From: Nocardia arthritidis
Lineage (GTDB): Bacteria; Actinomycetota; Actinomycetes; Mycobacteriales; Mycobacteriaceae
Assembly (NCBI RefSeq): GCF_011801145.1
Contig: NZ_CP046172.1
Coordinates: forward strand, 2,294,001 to 2,358,000
Direction: 5' to 3'
Length of the DNA stretch: 64,000 nt
The translations under genes and the position numbers were made by a program. Under the pieces are notes generated by a model, which worked only from the letters and a program-made list of their open reading frames with translations, was not told the origin of the DNA and did no database searches. Shown here piece by piece: positions 45,474-53,536 of the stretch; position 1 is the stretch's first letter, and each line of letters begins with the position of its first letter.

Positions 45474-46589
45474 ATGAAAATCAAGGACATCCGGGCCAGC
45501 GTGCATACCACATCGATCTCGGTGCCGCTGATGAGCGAACAGGTCAGGGGCTACGGCCGCGAGGAGCAGAAGGAATTCGTCTTCTGCGAGGTGGAAACCG
45601 ATCAGGGGCTCACCGGCGTCGCGCTCACCGGACATTTCCTCGCCAGATCCGTGGTGGTCGCGCTGGAGCGGCACTTCCTGCCGGTCGTGCGGGACATGGA
45701 TCCGACGGAGACCGAGGCCATCCACCAAAAGGTCTGGCGCACACTGAATCCGCGCACGATGACGGGCGTGGTGTCCAGCGCCCTTTCGCTGCTCGACATC
45801 GCGCTGTGGGATATCAAGGGCAAGATCGCCGGGCGTTCGGTGGCCAGCCTGCTCGGCGGCGCGCGCACCGAGGTGCCCATCTACGTGACGTTCGGATTCC
45901 CGCAGTACGACCGGGAAACGCTGGCCGCCGCCGCTCGGCTGCAACTGGATCAGGGTGTGCGCGCGCTGAAACTCGTTGTGGCCGTTGACAAGGGCGGCTG
46001 GAGGGAGGACGCGGCGCGCGTCCGTGCGGTGCGGGCGGAGGTCGGTGACGACATCGATCTGATGATCGACGCCAACTACCTGTTCACTCCGGTCGAGGCC
46101 GGATTCCTCTGTCGCGCCGTGGAAGATGTCGGCCTGACGTGGTTCGAGGAACCGCTACACCAGAACGACGCGCGCGCCATGGCGGATCTGCGGCGGCACA
46201 CCCGAATTCCGCTGGCGGCCGGGCAGATGGAGGGCCATCGCTGGCGGCTGCGCGAGCTGGTCGAACATCAGGCCGTCGACATCCTGCAGCCGAATGTCTG
46301 CTACTGCGGCGGATTCACCGAGGCGCGCAAGGCCGCCCACCTCGCGCAGATCTACAACCTGCCGCTGGCGCACGGCGGCGGCTGGCCACTGTTCAACCTG
46401 CACACCCTGGCCGGGCTGATGAACGGCTGGATCCTGGAGTGGCATCTGGGCATGGTGCAGGTGGGCGAACTGCTCTTCCCCGACGCGCCGAAACCGGTGG
46501 ACGGTCGCATCGCCGTGCCGGACCGGCCGGGCCTCGGCCTGACCGTCGACCGCGCCGCGCTGCGCGAAACCCTCGTGCCGGATCTGTGA
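45474..46589 (+). CDS. mandelate racemase/muconate lactonizing enzyme family dehydratase
   Basis: 371 residues, enolase superfamily (capping domain plus modified TIM barrel). Seen: base Lys in RALKLVVAV, metal ligands in LMIDANY and WFEEPL, GQMEGH in place of the usual third-ligand GE motif, and catalytic His in LAHGGGW. Acid-sugar dehydratase or racemase acting on an alpha-hydroxy acid; exact substrate not readable. ATG 45474 follows GGAGGACGG. First gene of an operon with a C4-dicarboxylate symporter and a tartrate dehydratase, so a tartrate-like diacid is likely. Confidence 0.85.
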   Translation: MKIKDIRASVHTTSISVPLMSEQVRGYGREEQKEFVFCEVETDQGLTGVALTGHFLARSVVVALERHFLPVVRDMDPTETEAIHQKVWRTLNPRTMTGVVSSALSLLDIALWDIKGKIAGRSVASLLGGARTEVPIYVTFGFPQYDRETLAAAARLQLDQGVRALKLVVAVDKGGWREDAARVRAVRAEVGDDIDLMIDANYLFTPVEAGFLCRAVEDVGLTWFEEPLHQNDARAMADLRRHTRIPLAAGQMEGHRWRLRELVEHQAVDILQPNVCYCGGFTEARKAAHLAQIYNLPLAHGGGWPLFNLHTLAGLMNGWILEWHLGMVQVGELLFPDAPKPVDGRIAVPDRPGLGLTVDRAALRETLVPDL

Positions 46590-46607
46590 TGACGCGGGGT
46601 AATTCAC

Positions 46608-47930
46608 ATGAGCAGCACGACAATCGACGTCACGCCGGAGTCGGCCGCCGGTCCGTCCCGGTGGCGCCGGCTGGTCACCAACACCAGCTTCCAGGTGCTC
46701 GTCGCGGCGATCGCCGCAGCGATATTCGGCATCCTCGCGCCGAAGGCGGGTGCGGCGATGCAGCCGGTCGCCACCTCGTTCATCGCGCTCATCCAGATGT
46801 TGATCGCGCCGATCGTATTCCTGGTGACGGTCACCGGGATCGTGACCGCGGGCGGTATGAAAGCCGTTGGGCGCATTGCCGTTCGGGCGCTGATCTACTT
46901 CGAGGTGGTCACCACCATCGGCATGTTGATCGGGCTGGGCGCGGTGAACCTGCTGCGGCCGGGCGCGGGCGTGGCGCCGCCCGCACACGCCTCCGGTGAC
47001 ATCAACAGTTACGTGAGCGGTGCTGCCAAGAACACCTCGTTCTCGGCCTTCCTCGCGGATCTGGTGCCGAACAACGCCGTGGGCGCCTTCGCGGGCGGCC
47101 ACATCCTGCAGGTGCTGATCTTCGCGGTGCTGTTCGCCGTCGCACTACTTCGCCTGCCGGACAACGTATCCCAGCCGATCGTCACGGGCTGCGCCAGGCT
47201 CGGCGCCGCGCTGTTCCGGATGATCGCGATGATCATGCTGCTCGCGCCGATCGGCACCTTCGGCGCGGTCGCGGCCACGGTCGGCAAGTACGGTCCGCAA
47301 ACGCTGACCGCGCTGATGCGGCTGGTGGCCGTATCCGCGCTGGCGCTGGCGGTTTTCGTGCTCGTCGTGCTCGGCGGCGTCGCGCTGCTCGCCGGATTCT
47401 CGCTGTTCCGGTTGATCAAGGTGCTGCGCGGGGAACTGCTGGTGGTGCTCGGCACCTCGTCGTCGGAGGCCGTGCTGCCGCGGCTGATGGAGCGGTTGGA
47501 GGGCGTCGGGTGCCGGCGCAGCGTGGTGGGACTCGTTGTGCCGACCGGGTTTTCGTTCAACCTCGACGGTGTCGCCGTGGTGGTGCCGATCTGTGTGGTG
47601 TTCATCGGGCAGGTGTACGGGACGCCGCTGAGCTTCGGCGATCAGCTGACGCTGTTCCCGGCGTTCCTTTTGCTGTCCAAGGGCACCGCGGGCATCAGCG
47701 GGTCGGCCTTCGTCACCCTGGCCAATACGGTGGCCGCCACCGCGCTCGTCCCGGTCGCCGGACTCGCGCTGGTGCTGTCCGTCGACCGATTCCTTTCGCT
47801 GGTAAGGGCTTTGACGAATGTGCTCGGCAACGCGGTGGCCACCATCGTCGTCGCGCGGTGGGAGCCCGGCGGGCTGGACCGGGCGGCGGCCGCCGCGAGC
47901 ATCGGCCTGCGACATTCGAAAGATAGTTAA
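46608..47930 (+). CDS. DAACS dicarboxylate symporter (DctA-like)
   Basis: 440 residues, about 8 membrane segments with re-entrant hairpins; SDF family. Serine-rich hairpin LGTSSSEAVLPRL and the substrate segment PTGFSFNLDGVAVV are closer to the C4-dicarboxylate carrier DctA than to glutamate or cystine members. The position between two acid dehydratases supports tartrate or a related C4 diacid as substrate. ATG 46608 with GGGG about 10 nt upstream. Confidence 0.88.
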   Translation: MSSTTIDVTPESAAGPSRWRRLVTNTSFQVLVAAIAAAIFGILAPKAGAAMQPVATSFIALIQMLIAPIVFLVTVTGIVTAGGMKAVGRIAVRALIYFEVVTTIGMLIGLGAVNLLRPGAGVAPPAHASGDINSYVSGAAKNTSFSAFLADLVPNNAVGAFAGGHILQVLIFAVLFAVALLRLPDNVSQPIVTGCARLGAALFRMIAMIMLLAPIGTFGAVAATVGKYGPQTLTALMRLVAVSALALAVFVLVVLGGVALLAGFSLFRLIKVLRGELLVVLGTSSSEAVLPRLMERLEGVGCRRSVVGLVVPTGFSFNLDGVAVVVPICVVFIGQVYGTPLSFGDQLTLFPAFLLLSKGTAGISGSAFVTLANTVAATALVPVAGLALVLSVDRFLSLVRALTNVLGNAVATIVVARWEPGGLDRAAAAASIGLRHSKDS

Positions 47931-47942
47931 GGAGAACAAGAT

Positions 47943-49115
47943 ATGCCTCGTATCGTCGCGATACACGAGGGCACCGTCCCGATCAGTTCCTCGATGAGCA
48001 ATGCCTTCATCGACTTCAGCGCGATGGACTGCTCCATCGTCGCGGTGGTCAGCGATGTGATTCGGGACGGCGAACCGGTGGTCGGCTACGGATTCAACTC
48101 CAACGGCCGCTACAGCGCGGGTGAAATCCTGCGCCGCCGCATCATTCCCCGGCTCATGCAGGCGGCCCCGGACGATCTGCTGACCGACGACGGCCGCGCC
48201 ATCGATCCGGCGCGCGCGTGGGATGTGATGCTGCGCAACGAGAAACCCGGCGGGCACGGGGAACGGTCGGTGGCGGTCGGTGTCATCGATATGGCGCTGT
48301 TCGATCTCGCGGCCAAATTGGCCGGGCTGCCGCTGTACCGGTGGCTCGCCGAGCATTACCGGCTCGGCGCGCCCGACGACGACGTATTCGTCTATGCCGC
48401 AGGCGGTTACTACGCGCCAGGCAAGGGGCTGCCGCAACTCCAGGACGAGATGCGCGGGTTCCTGGATCAGGGCTACGACGTGGTGAAGATGAAGATCGGC
48501 GGCGCGAGCCTGTCCGATGACCTCGAGCGCGTCGAGGCGGTGCTGGAGGTGTTGGACGGCAACGGATCCCGGCTCGCGGTGGACGCGAACGGCCGCTTCG
48601 ACCTGGATACCGCGCTCGCCTACGGCCGGGCGCTGGAACCGTATGGACTGTTCTGGTACGAGGAACCGGGCGATCCGCTCGACTTCGCCCTGCACGCAAC
48701 GCTTTCCGAGCGCTACCCCGGGCCGCTGGCTACGGGGGAGAACCTTTTCTCGGTGGCCGATGCCAGGAACCTGATCCGCTACGCGGGTATGCGGCCCGAC
48801 CGCGATTACCTGCAATTCGATCCGGTGCTCGGCTACGGGCTGGTGGAATATCTGCGGATCCAGCAGATGCTGCGGCAGCACGGCTGGTCGGCGCGGCGCT
48901 GCATACCGCATGGCGGGCACCAGTTCTCGCTGCACATCGCGGCGGCGCTGAAGTTGGGCGGTAACGAGTCGTATCCGGGTGAGTTCCAGCCGACGGGCGG
49001 ATTCGCCGACAACGCCGTCATCGCGGGCGGCCGGATCGGGCTCGGTGACACGCCCGGTATCGGATTCGAGGACAAGGAGAAGCTGTACCGGGTGTTTCGC
49101 GCACTGCACGCCTGA
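47943..49115 (+). CDS. tarD: D(-)-tartrate dehydratase (TarD-like)
   Basis: 390 residues (family about 389). Enolase-superfamily enzyme dehydrating D-tartrate to oxaloacetate (enol form). Motifs as in Bradyrhizobium TarD: GFNSNGRYS, MLRNEKPGGHGERSVAVG, FVYAAGGYY, KxK in VVKMKIGGA, metal ligands DANGRF, YEEPGDPLDF and TGENLFS, and His in CIPHGGHQFSLH. ATG 47943 follows the symporter by 12 nt with AAGGAG upstream. Last gene of the GntR-controlled locus. Confidence 0.9.
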   Translation: MPRIVAIHEGTVPISSSMSNAFIDFSAMDCSIVAVVSDVIRDGEPVVGYGFNSNGRYSAGEILRRRIIPRLMQAAPDDLLTDDGRAIDPARAWDVMLRNEKPGGHGERSVAVGVIDMALFDLAAKLAGLPLYRWLAEHYRLGAPDDDVFVYAAGGYYAPGKGLPQLQDEMRGFLDQGYDVVKMKIGGASLSDDLERVEAVLEVLDGNGSRLAVDANGRFDLDTALAYGRALEPYGLFWYEEPGDPLDFALHATLSERYPGPLATGENLFSVADARNLIRYAGMRPDRDYLQFDPVLGYGLVEYLRIQQMLRQHGWSARRCIPHGGHQFSLHIAAALKLGGNESYPGEFQPTGGFADNAVIAGGRIGLGDTPGIGFEDKEKLYRVFRALHA

Positions 49116-49286
49116 GTGTGCTTGTGAACCGCGCATGCCACGCCACCGCGCGAAGCGGCGAGCCCGGCTGACACGCCGAAGGGGTACGGACAATTCCGAC
49201 CACTTACCGCGAATTCGCGGGCGAGTCGCAGCGACTTCGACTACCCCTGTGGGCGACCTGAAGGCAACCCGTACGGGGGAGGGCTG

Positions 49287-50264
49287 TTGCGCAGCTTCGC
49301 GAACACCGCGCCGGTGGCGACCGCCAGAACGTTCATCGACACCGCGGTGCACCGGGCCGGGCCCTCGGTGGCCGTGCGGGCGGCCGGAATCCTACGTTCC
49401 ACCCGGGTGTGGACGCGGCTCTGGTTCGATGTGCTGGCCCCGCTGACCATGTTCAGCGTGCTGTTCACGCACTGGGTTCCGCTATGGAAGATCCTGGTGT
49501 CCGGCATTGTCCTGGGCGCGATCCACCTGGGCTCGACGCTGATCAACGACGCGATGGACGTCGATATCGACAGCGCCAGTTCGGAACGGTCGCGATACGC
49601 GCGGGTGCTGGTCACCGGGCGGGGCCGCGCGGGCGATTTCATCGTCTGCGGCGCGCTGCTCAGCCTGCTCGGAATCGGCCTCGCATTCCTGCTATCCGAA
49701 TTCGTCGCCGCGCTGGTCGCGGGGGCGGTGGCCGTCGCGACCGCGTACAACGTTCCGCCGCTGCGGCTTTCGGGCAGGCCGATCTGGCCGCAGCTGATGT
49801 GGCCCACCATCTGGCTGCTGATGTTCGGTATCGCGGGACAGGTGATCGATACCGACAAATGGTCGCGCGCATGGCCTTTCGCGATATTCGTCGCGCTGTT
49901 CATGGGCGTCGGCGAGGGCATCACCCAGGACGTGCGCGACCTGGACAACGACGCGGCGGGCGGGCGGCGCACCACCCCGGTGGTTTTCGGCGTCACCCGC
50001 GTCTGCCTGGTGGCGCTGGCGGCACAGGCGGCGGGCGCCGCCTTCTGGGTCTGGTTCTGTCTGAGTTATCCGTTGCCGGTGGGGATCCTGATCGCCGGGG
50101 TCGCGGCGCTCGCGAGCTGGCTGACCCAGTTGGCAGGGTTGGTCCGCCGCCTCGACGCCGAATTCGACAAGGACACCGCGAAATACACGCACGTCGGATC
50201 GATCTACGTCTTCGGCGCGCTGAATGTGATTACCATTCTCGGTGTGCTGCTCGGCCAGTCGTAG
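49287..50264 (+). CDS. UbiA family prenyltransferase
   Basis: 325 residues, about 8-9 membrane segments. Two Asp-rich motifs that bind Mg-prenyl diphosphate: N-D-A-M-D-V-D-I-D (near residue 91) and D-V-R-D-L-D-N-D (near residue 214). Transfers a prenyl chain to an aromatic or sugar acceptor in the membrane; acceptor unknown. TTG 49287 was chosen from the [12 protein letters not shown]-like stretch just upstream; this start is less certain. The ATP-grasp gene follows by 20 nt but has its own -10. Confidence 0.82.
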   Translation: MRSFANTAPVATARTFIDTAVHRAGPSVAVRAAGILRSTRVWTRLWFDVLAPLTMFSVLFTHWVPLWKILVSGIVLGAIHLGSTLINDAMDVDIDSASSERSRYARVLVTGRGRAGDFIVCGALLSLLGIGLAFLLSEFVAALVAGAVAVATAYNVPPLRLSGRPIWPQLMWPTIWLLMFGIAGQVIDTDKWSRAWPFAIFVALFMGVGEGITQDVRDLDNDAAGGRRTTPVVFGVTRVCLVALAAQAAGAAFWVWFCLSYPLPVGILIAGVAALASWLTQLAGLVRRLDAEFDKDTAKYTHVGSIYVFGALNVITILGVLLGQS

Positions 50265-50284
50265 TGGGGCAATATCATCGAGCG

Positions 50285-51175
50285 GTGCCGAGACTCGCCA
50301 TCGCGACCTGCGTCAAGTATCCGACCCTGCTCCCGCAAGACGCCGGTTTGATATCGGGCCTGCGCGCGGCGGGCATCGATGCGCGGTTCCTGCCGTGGGA
50401 CGATCCGACGGCCGAGTGGTCGGGTTTCGATGCCGTTGTCCTGAACGGGGTTTGGGGGTACCACCGGCGCTGCGATGATTTCCACGAATGGCTCGGCCAG
50501 CTCGGCTGGACCGGTGCGGCCGTGTGGAATTCGCCGGACCTGGTGCGCTGGAACAGCGATAAGACATATCTGCGGCAGCTGGAGGAACGCGGCGTCCGCA
50601 TCGTCCCGACCGTATTCGTGCCGCAGGGCGCGGCGGTGCGGTTGACGGATCTGCTGGATGCCAGGGGCTGGGCCGATGCCGTTGTGAAACCGGCGATTTC
50701 GGCGGGCGCGGACGACACCGTGCGGATCTCGCGCGGCGTGAGCGCGGCGGACGCGGGACAGCGCACGCTCGATGCGATCACCGCCTCCGGGACCGCGCTG
50801 GTGCAGGCCTTCGTTCCCGAGGTGCGCACCGAGGGGGAGTGGTCGCTGTACTTCTTCGACGGTGTGCCCAGTCACGCGGTGATCAAGCGGCCCAGCGGAT
50901 CCGATTACCGGGTCCAGCCGATGTTCGGCGGCGCGGCCGAACTGGCGGATCCGCCCGCGTGGTTGTCGGAGCAGGCGCGCGCCACGCTCGACGCGCTGCC
51001 GGAACCACCCGTCTACGCCAGGGTCGACGGGGTGTGCCGGGGGCGCGAATTCCTGCTGATGGAAGTGGAACTCATCGAACCGGCGATGTTCTTCGACCTG
51101 GCGCCGTCGGCGCTCGACCGCTTCACCGACGTTATCGCGGCCCGCGTACATTCGCTCCCGCCTGCGCCTCGCTAG
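50285..51175 (+). CDS. ATP-grasp domain protein
   Basis: 296 residues. A RimK/glutathione-synthetase-like ATP-grasp fold: N-terminal Rossmann-like half (PRLAIATCVKYPTLLPQDAG), the linker NSPDLVRWNSDKTYLRQLEE, ATP-binding Lys in ADAVVKPAISAGADDT and catalytic acid cluster FLLMEVELIEPAMFFDL. It would form an amide or thioester bond using ATP; partner unknown. GTG 50285 has TATCAT 6 nt upstream (leaderless). Confidence 0.82.
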   Translation: MPRLAIATCVKYPTLLPQDAGLISGLRAAGIDARFLPWDDPTAEWSGFDAVVLNGVWGYHRRCDDFHEWLGQLGWTGAAVWNSPDLVRWNSDKTYLRQLEERGVRIVPTVFVPQGAAVRLTDLLDARGWADAVVKPAISAGADDTVRISRGVSAADAGQRTLDAITASGTALVQAFVPEVRTEGEWSLYFFDGVPSHAVIKRPSGSDYRVQPMFGGAAELADPPAWLSEQARATLDALPEPPVYARVDGVCRGREFLLMEVELIEPAMFFDLAPSALDRFTDVIAARVHSLPPAPR

Positions 51176-51186
51176 CGGGCGTTCGC

Positions 51187-51804
51187 TCACTCCGGAACGG
51201 TCATGATCAACAGTCCGATCACGATCAGCAGAATATTGCTGGCGACGGCCAGCCCGCGGGTGATGGACTCCGCGCCCGGCCGCAGCCAGCCGCACAGCGC
51301 GATCGCCGCGAGCTGCGGCAGCGCCAGGATCGCGCCGTAGATCACGACCAGCGGTGAGCGGGCCGGGAATTCGGTGACGACGGCGGTGACGGTGATCAAC
51401 TTGGTCAGCGTCACGGCCGAAAAGGGCAGGCTGACAACGTAATACGAGATGGCGACCGGCACCGTAGCCAAGGTGCGGCACGGCAGCGGCGGCAATGTTC
51501 GGTGGCCCCGGCACAATTCGTAGCCGCCCGCAGCCACCAGCAGCAGCCCGAGCAGCGGCCGGAATTCGGCGATGGTGCGCAGCGCGTCGAGCAGCAGCGG
51601 CCGGTGGAATCCGGAGGTGATCGCCACGCCGACACCGACGCTCAGCGTCGCGAGCGTCGCGGTGAAGGTGACGGCCGAACAGATGCGCCGGTGCGCGGCG
51701 ACGGTGGTGGCGACTATGGCGAGCGCGACCGGATCGAAGCTGTCGACCACGGCCAGCCCGACGACCCGAACCGCAGCCGAATCCATTGCCGCCCAGTCGA
51801 TCAC
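51187..51804 (-). CDS. GAP/LysE-like small membrane transporter
   Basis: 205 residues, about six membrane segments. The N-terminal AVVDSFDPVALAIVATTVAA is close to the (S/D)xxPxxL motif of the GAP/Sap (glycopeptidolipid- or sulfolipid-addressing) family within the LysE superfamily. Export of lipids or small molecules is presumed. GTG 51804 has TATAGT 6 nt upstream on the minus strand (leaderless). It converges with the ATP-grasp gene. Confidence 0.68.
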   Translation of the reverse strand: MIDWAAMDSAAVRVVGLAVVDSFDPVALAIVATTVAAHRRICSAVTFTATLATLSVGVGVAITSGFHRPLLLDALRTIAEFRPLLGLLLVAAGGYELCRGHRTLPPLPCRTLATVPVAISYYVVSLPFSAVTLTKLITVTAVVTEFPARSPLVVIYGAILALPQLAAIALCGWLRPGAESITRGLAVASNILLIVIGLLIMTVPE

Positions 51805-51921
51805 ACCCGGACTATACCGGCCCCCATGCTGCGGTTATAGCGGTCGGCACTGAGCTGTGACCAGGCCGATCCCGTACTGCGCGCAGGTCGCGCGATCCGG
51901 CTGATCGCCGGAGGACGCGAA

Positions 51922-53250
51922 TCAGTTCGGTTGGTCCGGGTATCGCTCGGGGCTCGGGTCGACGAGCGCGCGGTAGCGGCGCAGTACGTCCTCGCGGTCG
52001 GCCGGTTCCGGCACCGACGCGCGGGCCGAGCGCTCGATCATCGCGGCCTGATCCAGCAGCACCTGACGCTGTTCGAGGGTGGTGGTGCGATCCATGATGG
52101 TGGCCAGCGTGTCCAACTGCCGGATCATCACGGCGGGCATGCCGACACCGGATTGCCGGATCTTCTCGAAGGCGCGCTGCACCAGGCGTTCATAGCCGGC
52201 GTGGGTGGCGATCACCCGGATGGAGCCGTCCCTGCCGCGGCGGACCGGATCCGGATCCCAGGAGGTGGTGATCCGGCATAGGCAATCGCCGAGCCAATCT
52301 ATGCAGGCGAGGGTCGTGAAAATATCGTTGGTCGCCGGGCCGAGCGCGCGCAGTGCGATCTCGACCAACTGGTCGATGCCGAAGGAGATGTCCTGGGTGA
52401 GGGTTCGGGTCGAACCCGCGACATGTACGCGGGCGAACTGCTCGGTGACCTGATCGGCGGCGGACGCGGGCCAGACGGTGGCGACCACCTGCCCCTGGGT
52501 CAGGAAGTGGCCGGGCCGGTAGGGGAGGTGGATCACCGCGTCGGCCTCGGTGGCGATGCGCACCAGCTTCTCGTACCGGATGTACTGCAGGTAGCCGCTG
52601 CCCGCGACCCGGACCTCGCCGCCCTCCGCGGCCAGCAGGCGCAGCAGTTCATCGGCCGACGGTCCCCGCTCGGGCGCGCCGGTGGTCGACCGGTTCACCT
52701 CGACCGCGCTGGACACCTCGGCCGCGATTCCGGCGATCACATTCGGCAGCTGGATCTGCATCGCGACGTGGTTGATGAAATAGATCAGCACCGTCAGATC
52801 GATGACGAGCGAGGCGATCGAGACGGTGGTGCAGATATGCGGCACGAAATCGGGTCCGATCGACACCAGCGCGGCGATCGCGTAGACGAAGCTCGCGACG
52901 AAGGTGCCGAGGGTGAGCTGGGTGCCCCGATCGCGGATGAAGGTGCGCAGCATGCGCGGGCCGAATTGGGTGGAGGCCAGGGTGAGCGCGACGATGGTGA
53001 TCGAGAAGACAACGCCGACAACGGTGATGATGGCCGCCGCGATGGCGGTGAGCAGTTGCCGCGCCGCGTCGGGGGTGCCGCCGATCACCCAGGACGGGAC
53101 GGTGAACACCGCCCGGTACGCGGCGCGGTCGAGGGCGAAGGTGATTGCGAAAAGCCCGATCGCCGCCAGTACCTCGACGGCGGGCACGAACCAGAGATTG
53201 GTGCGCAGCGCGTCCCGGCGACGGTCGATTTCCAGATAACTGCCAGGCAC
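51922..53250 (-). CDS. DUF2254 family membrane protein
   Basis: 442 residues: four N-terminal membrane segments (about 25-165; FGPRMLRTFIRDRGTQLTLG lies between two of them) and a cytoplasmic domain of 270 residues. This is the DUF2254 layout. Function unknown; homologues sit in stress or ion-related contexts. It starts 8 nt after the TOBE mini-gene, so the two are one operon. Confidence 0.85.
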   Translation of the reverse strand: MPGSYLEIDRRRDALRTNLWFVPAVEVLAAIGLFAITFALDRAAYRAVFTVPSWVIGGTPDAARQLLTAIAAAIITVVGVVFSITIVALTLASTQFGPRMLRTFIRDRGTQLTLGTFVASFVYAIAALVSIGPDFVPHICTTVSIASLVIDLTVLIYFINHVAMQIQLPNVIAGIAAEVSSAVEVNRSTTGAPERGPSADELLRLLAAEGGEVRVAGSGYLQYIRYEKLVRIATEADAVIHLPYRPGHFLTQGQVVATVWPASAADQVTEQFARVHVAGSTRTLTQDISFGIDQLVEIALRALGPATNDIFTTLACIDWLGDCLCRITTSWDPDPVRRGRDGSIRVIATHAGYERLVQRAFEKIRQSGVGMPAVMIRQLDTLATIMDRTTTLEQRQVLLDQAAMIERSARASVPEPADREDVLRRYRALVDPSPERYPDQPN

Positions 53251-53258
53251 GATGCCCG

Positions 53259-53468
53259 CTATTCGACGCCGAGCGCGACCTCTGTCGACTTGATCAGCAC
53301 CTTGACCGGCGATCCGGTGCCGAGCCCGAGATCGTCGGCGGCGTCGCGGGTGATGGAGGAGGTGATCTCGTCACCGCCGTTGAGCCGGACGCGGATCACG
53401 GCCATGGCCTCGCCGCGGGTCACCGAGATGACGGTGCCGTCCAGTTGGTTTCGGGTGCTCAATCGCAT
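53259..53468 (-). CDS. TOBE domain (Mop-like) small protein
   Basis: 69 residues: a single TOBE/Mop domain (MRLSTRNQLDGTVISVTRGE, LGLGTGSPVKVLIKSTEVAL) that in molbindins binds molybdate or tungstate as an oligomer. TAAGCT lies 7 nt before ATG 53468 (leaderless). Fusion partners (ModE, ModC) are absent; the next gene is DUF2254. Either a molybdate store or a regulator. Confidence 0.85.
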   Translation of the reverse strand: MRLSTRNQLDGTVISVTRGEAMAVIRVRLNGGDEITSSITRDAADDLGLGTGSPVKVLIKSTEVALGVE

Positions 53469-53536
53469 GCGGGTGAGCTTACGCAGCCGAGGTCGGTTCG
53501 AAACGGATGCCGTGCCGATGTCGCGATAGCGCTCGG

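Noticed and set aside
47145..49352. Very long minus-strand frame (735 codons)
   Set aside because: Antisense to the DctA-like and TarD genes, with Arg/His/Gln-rich sequence typical of GC-rich shadow frames.
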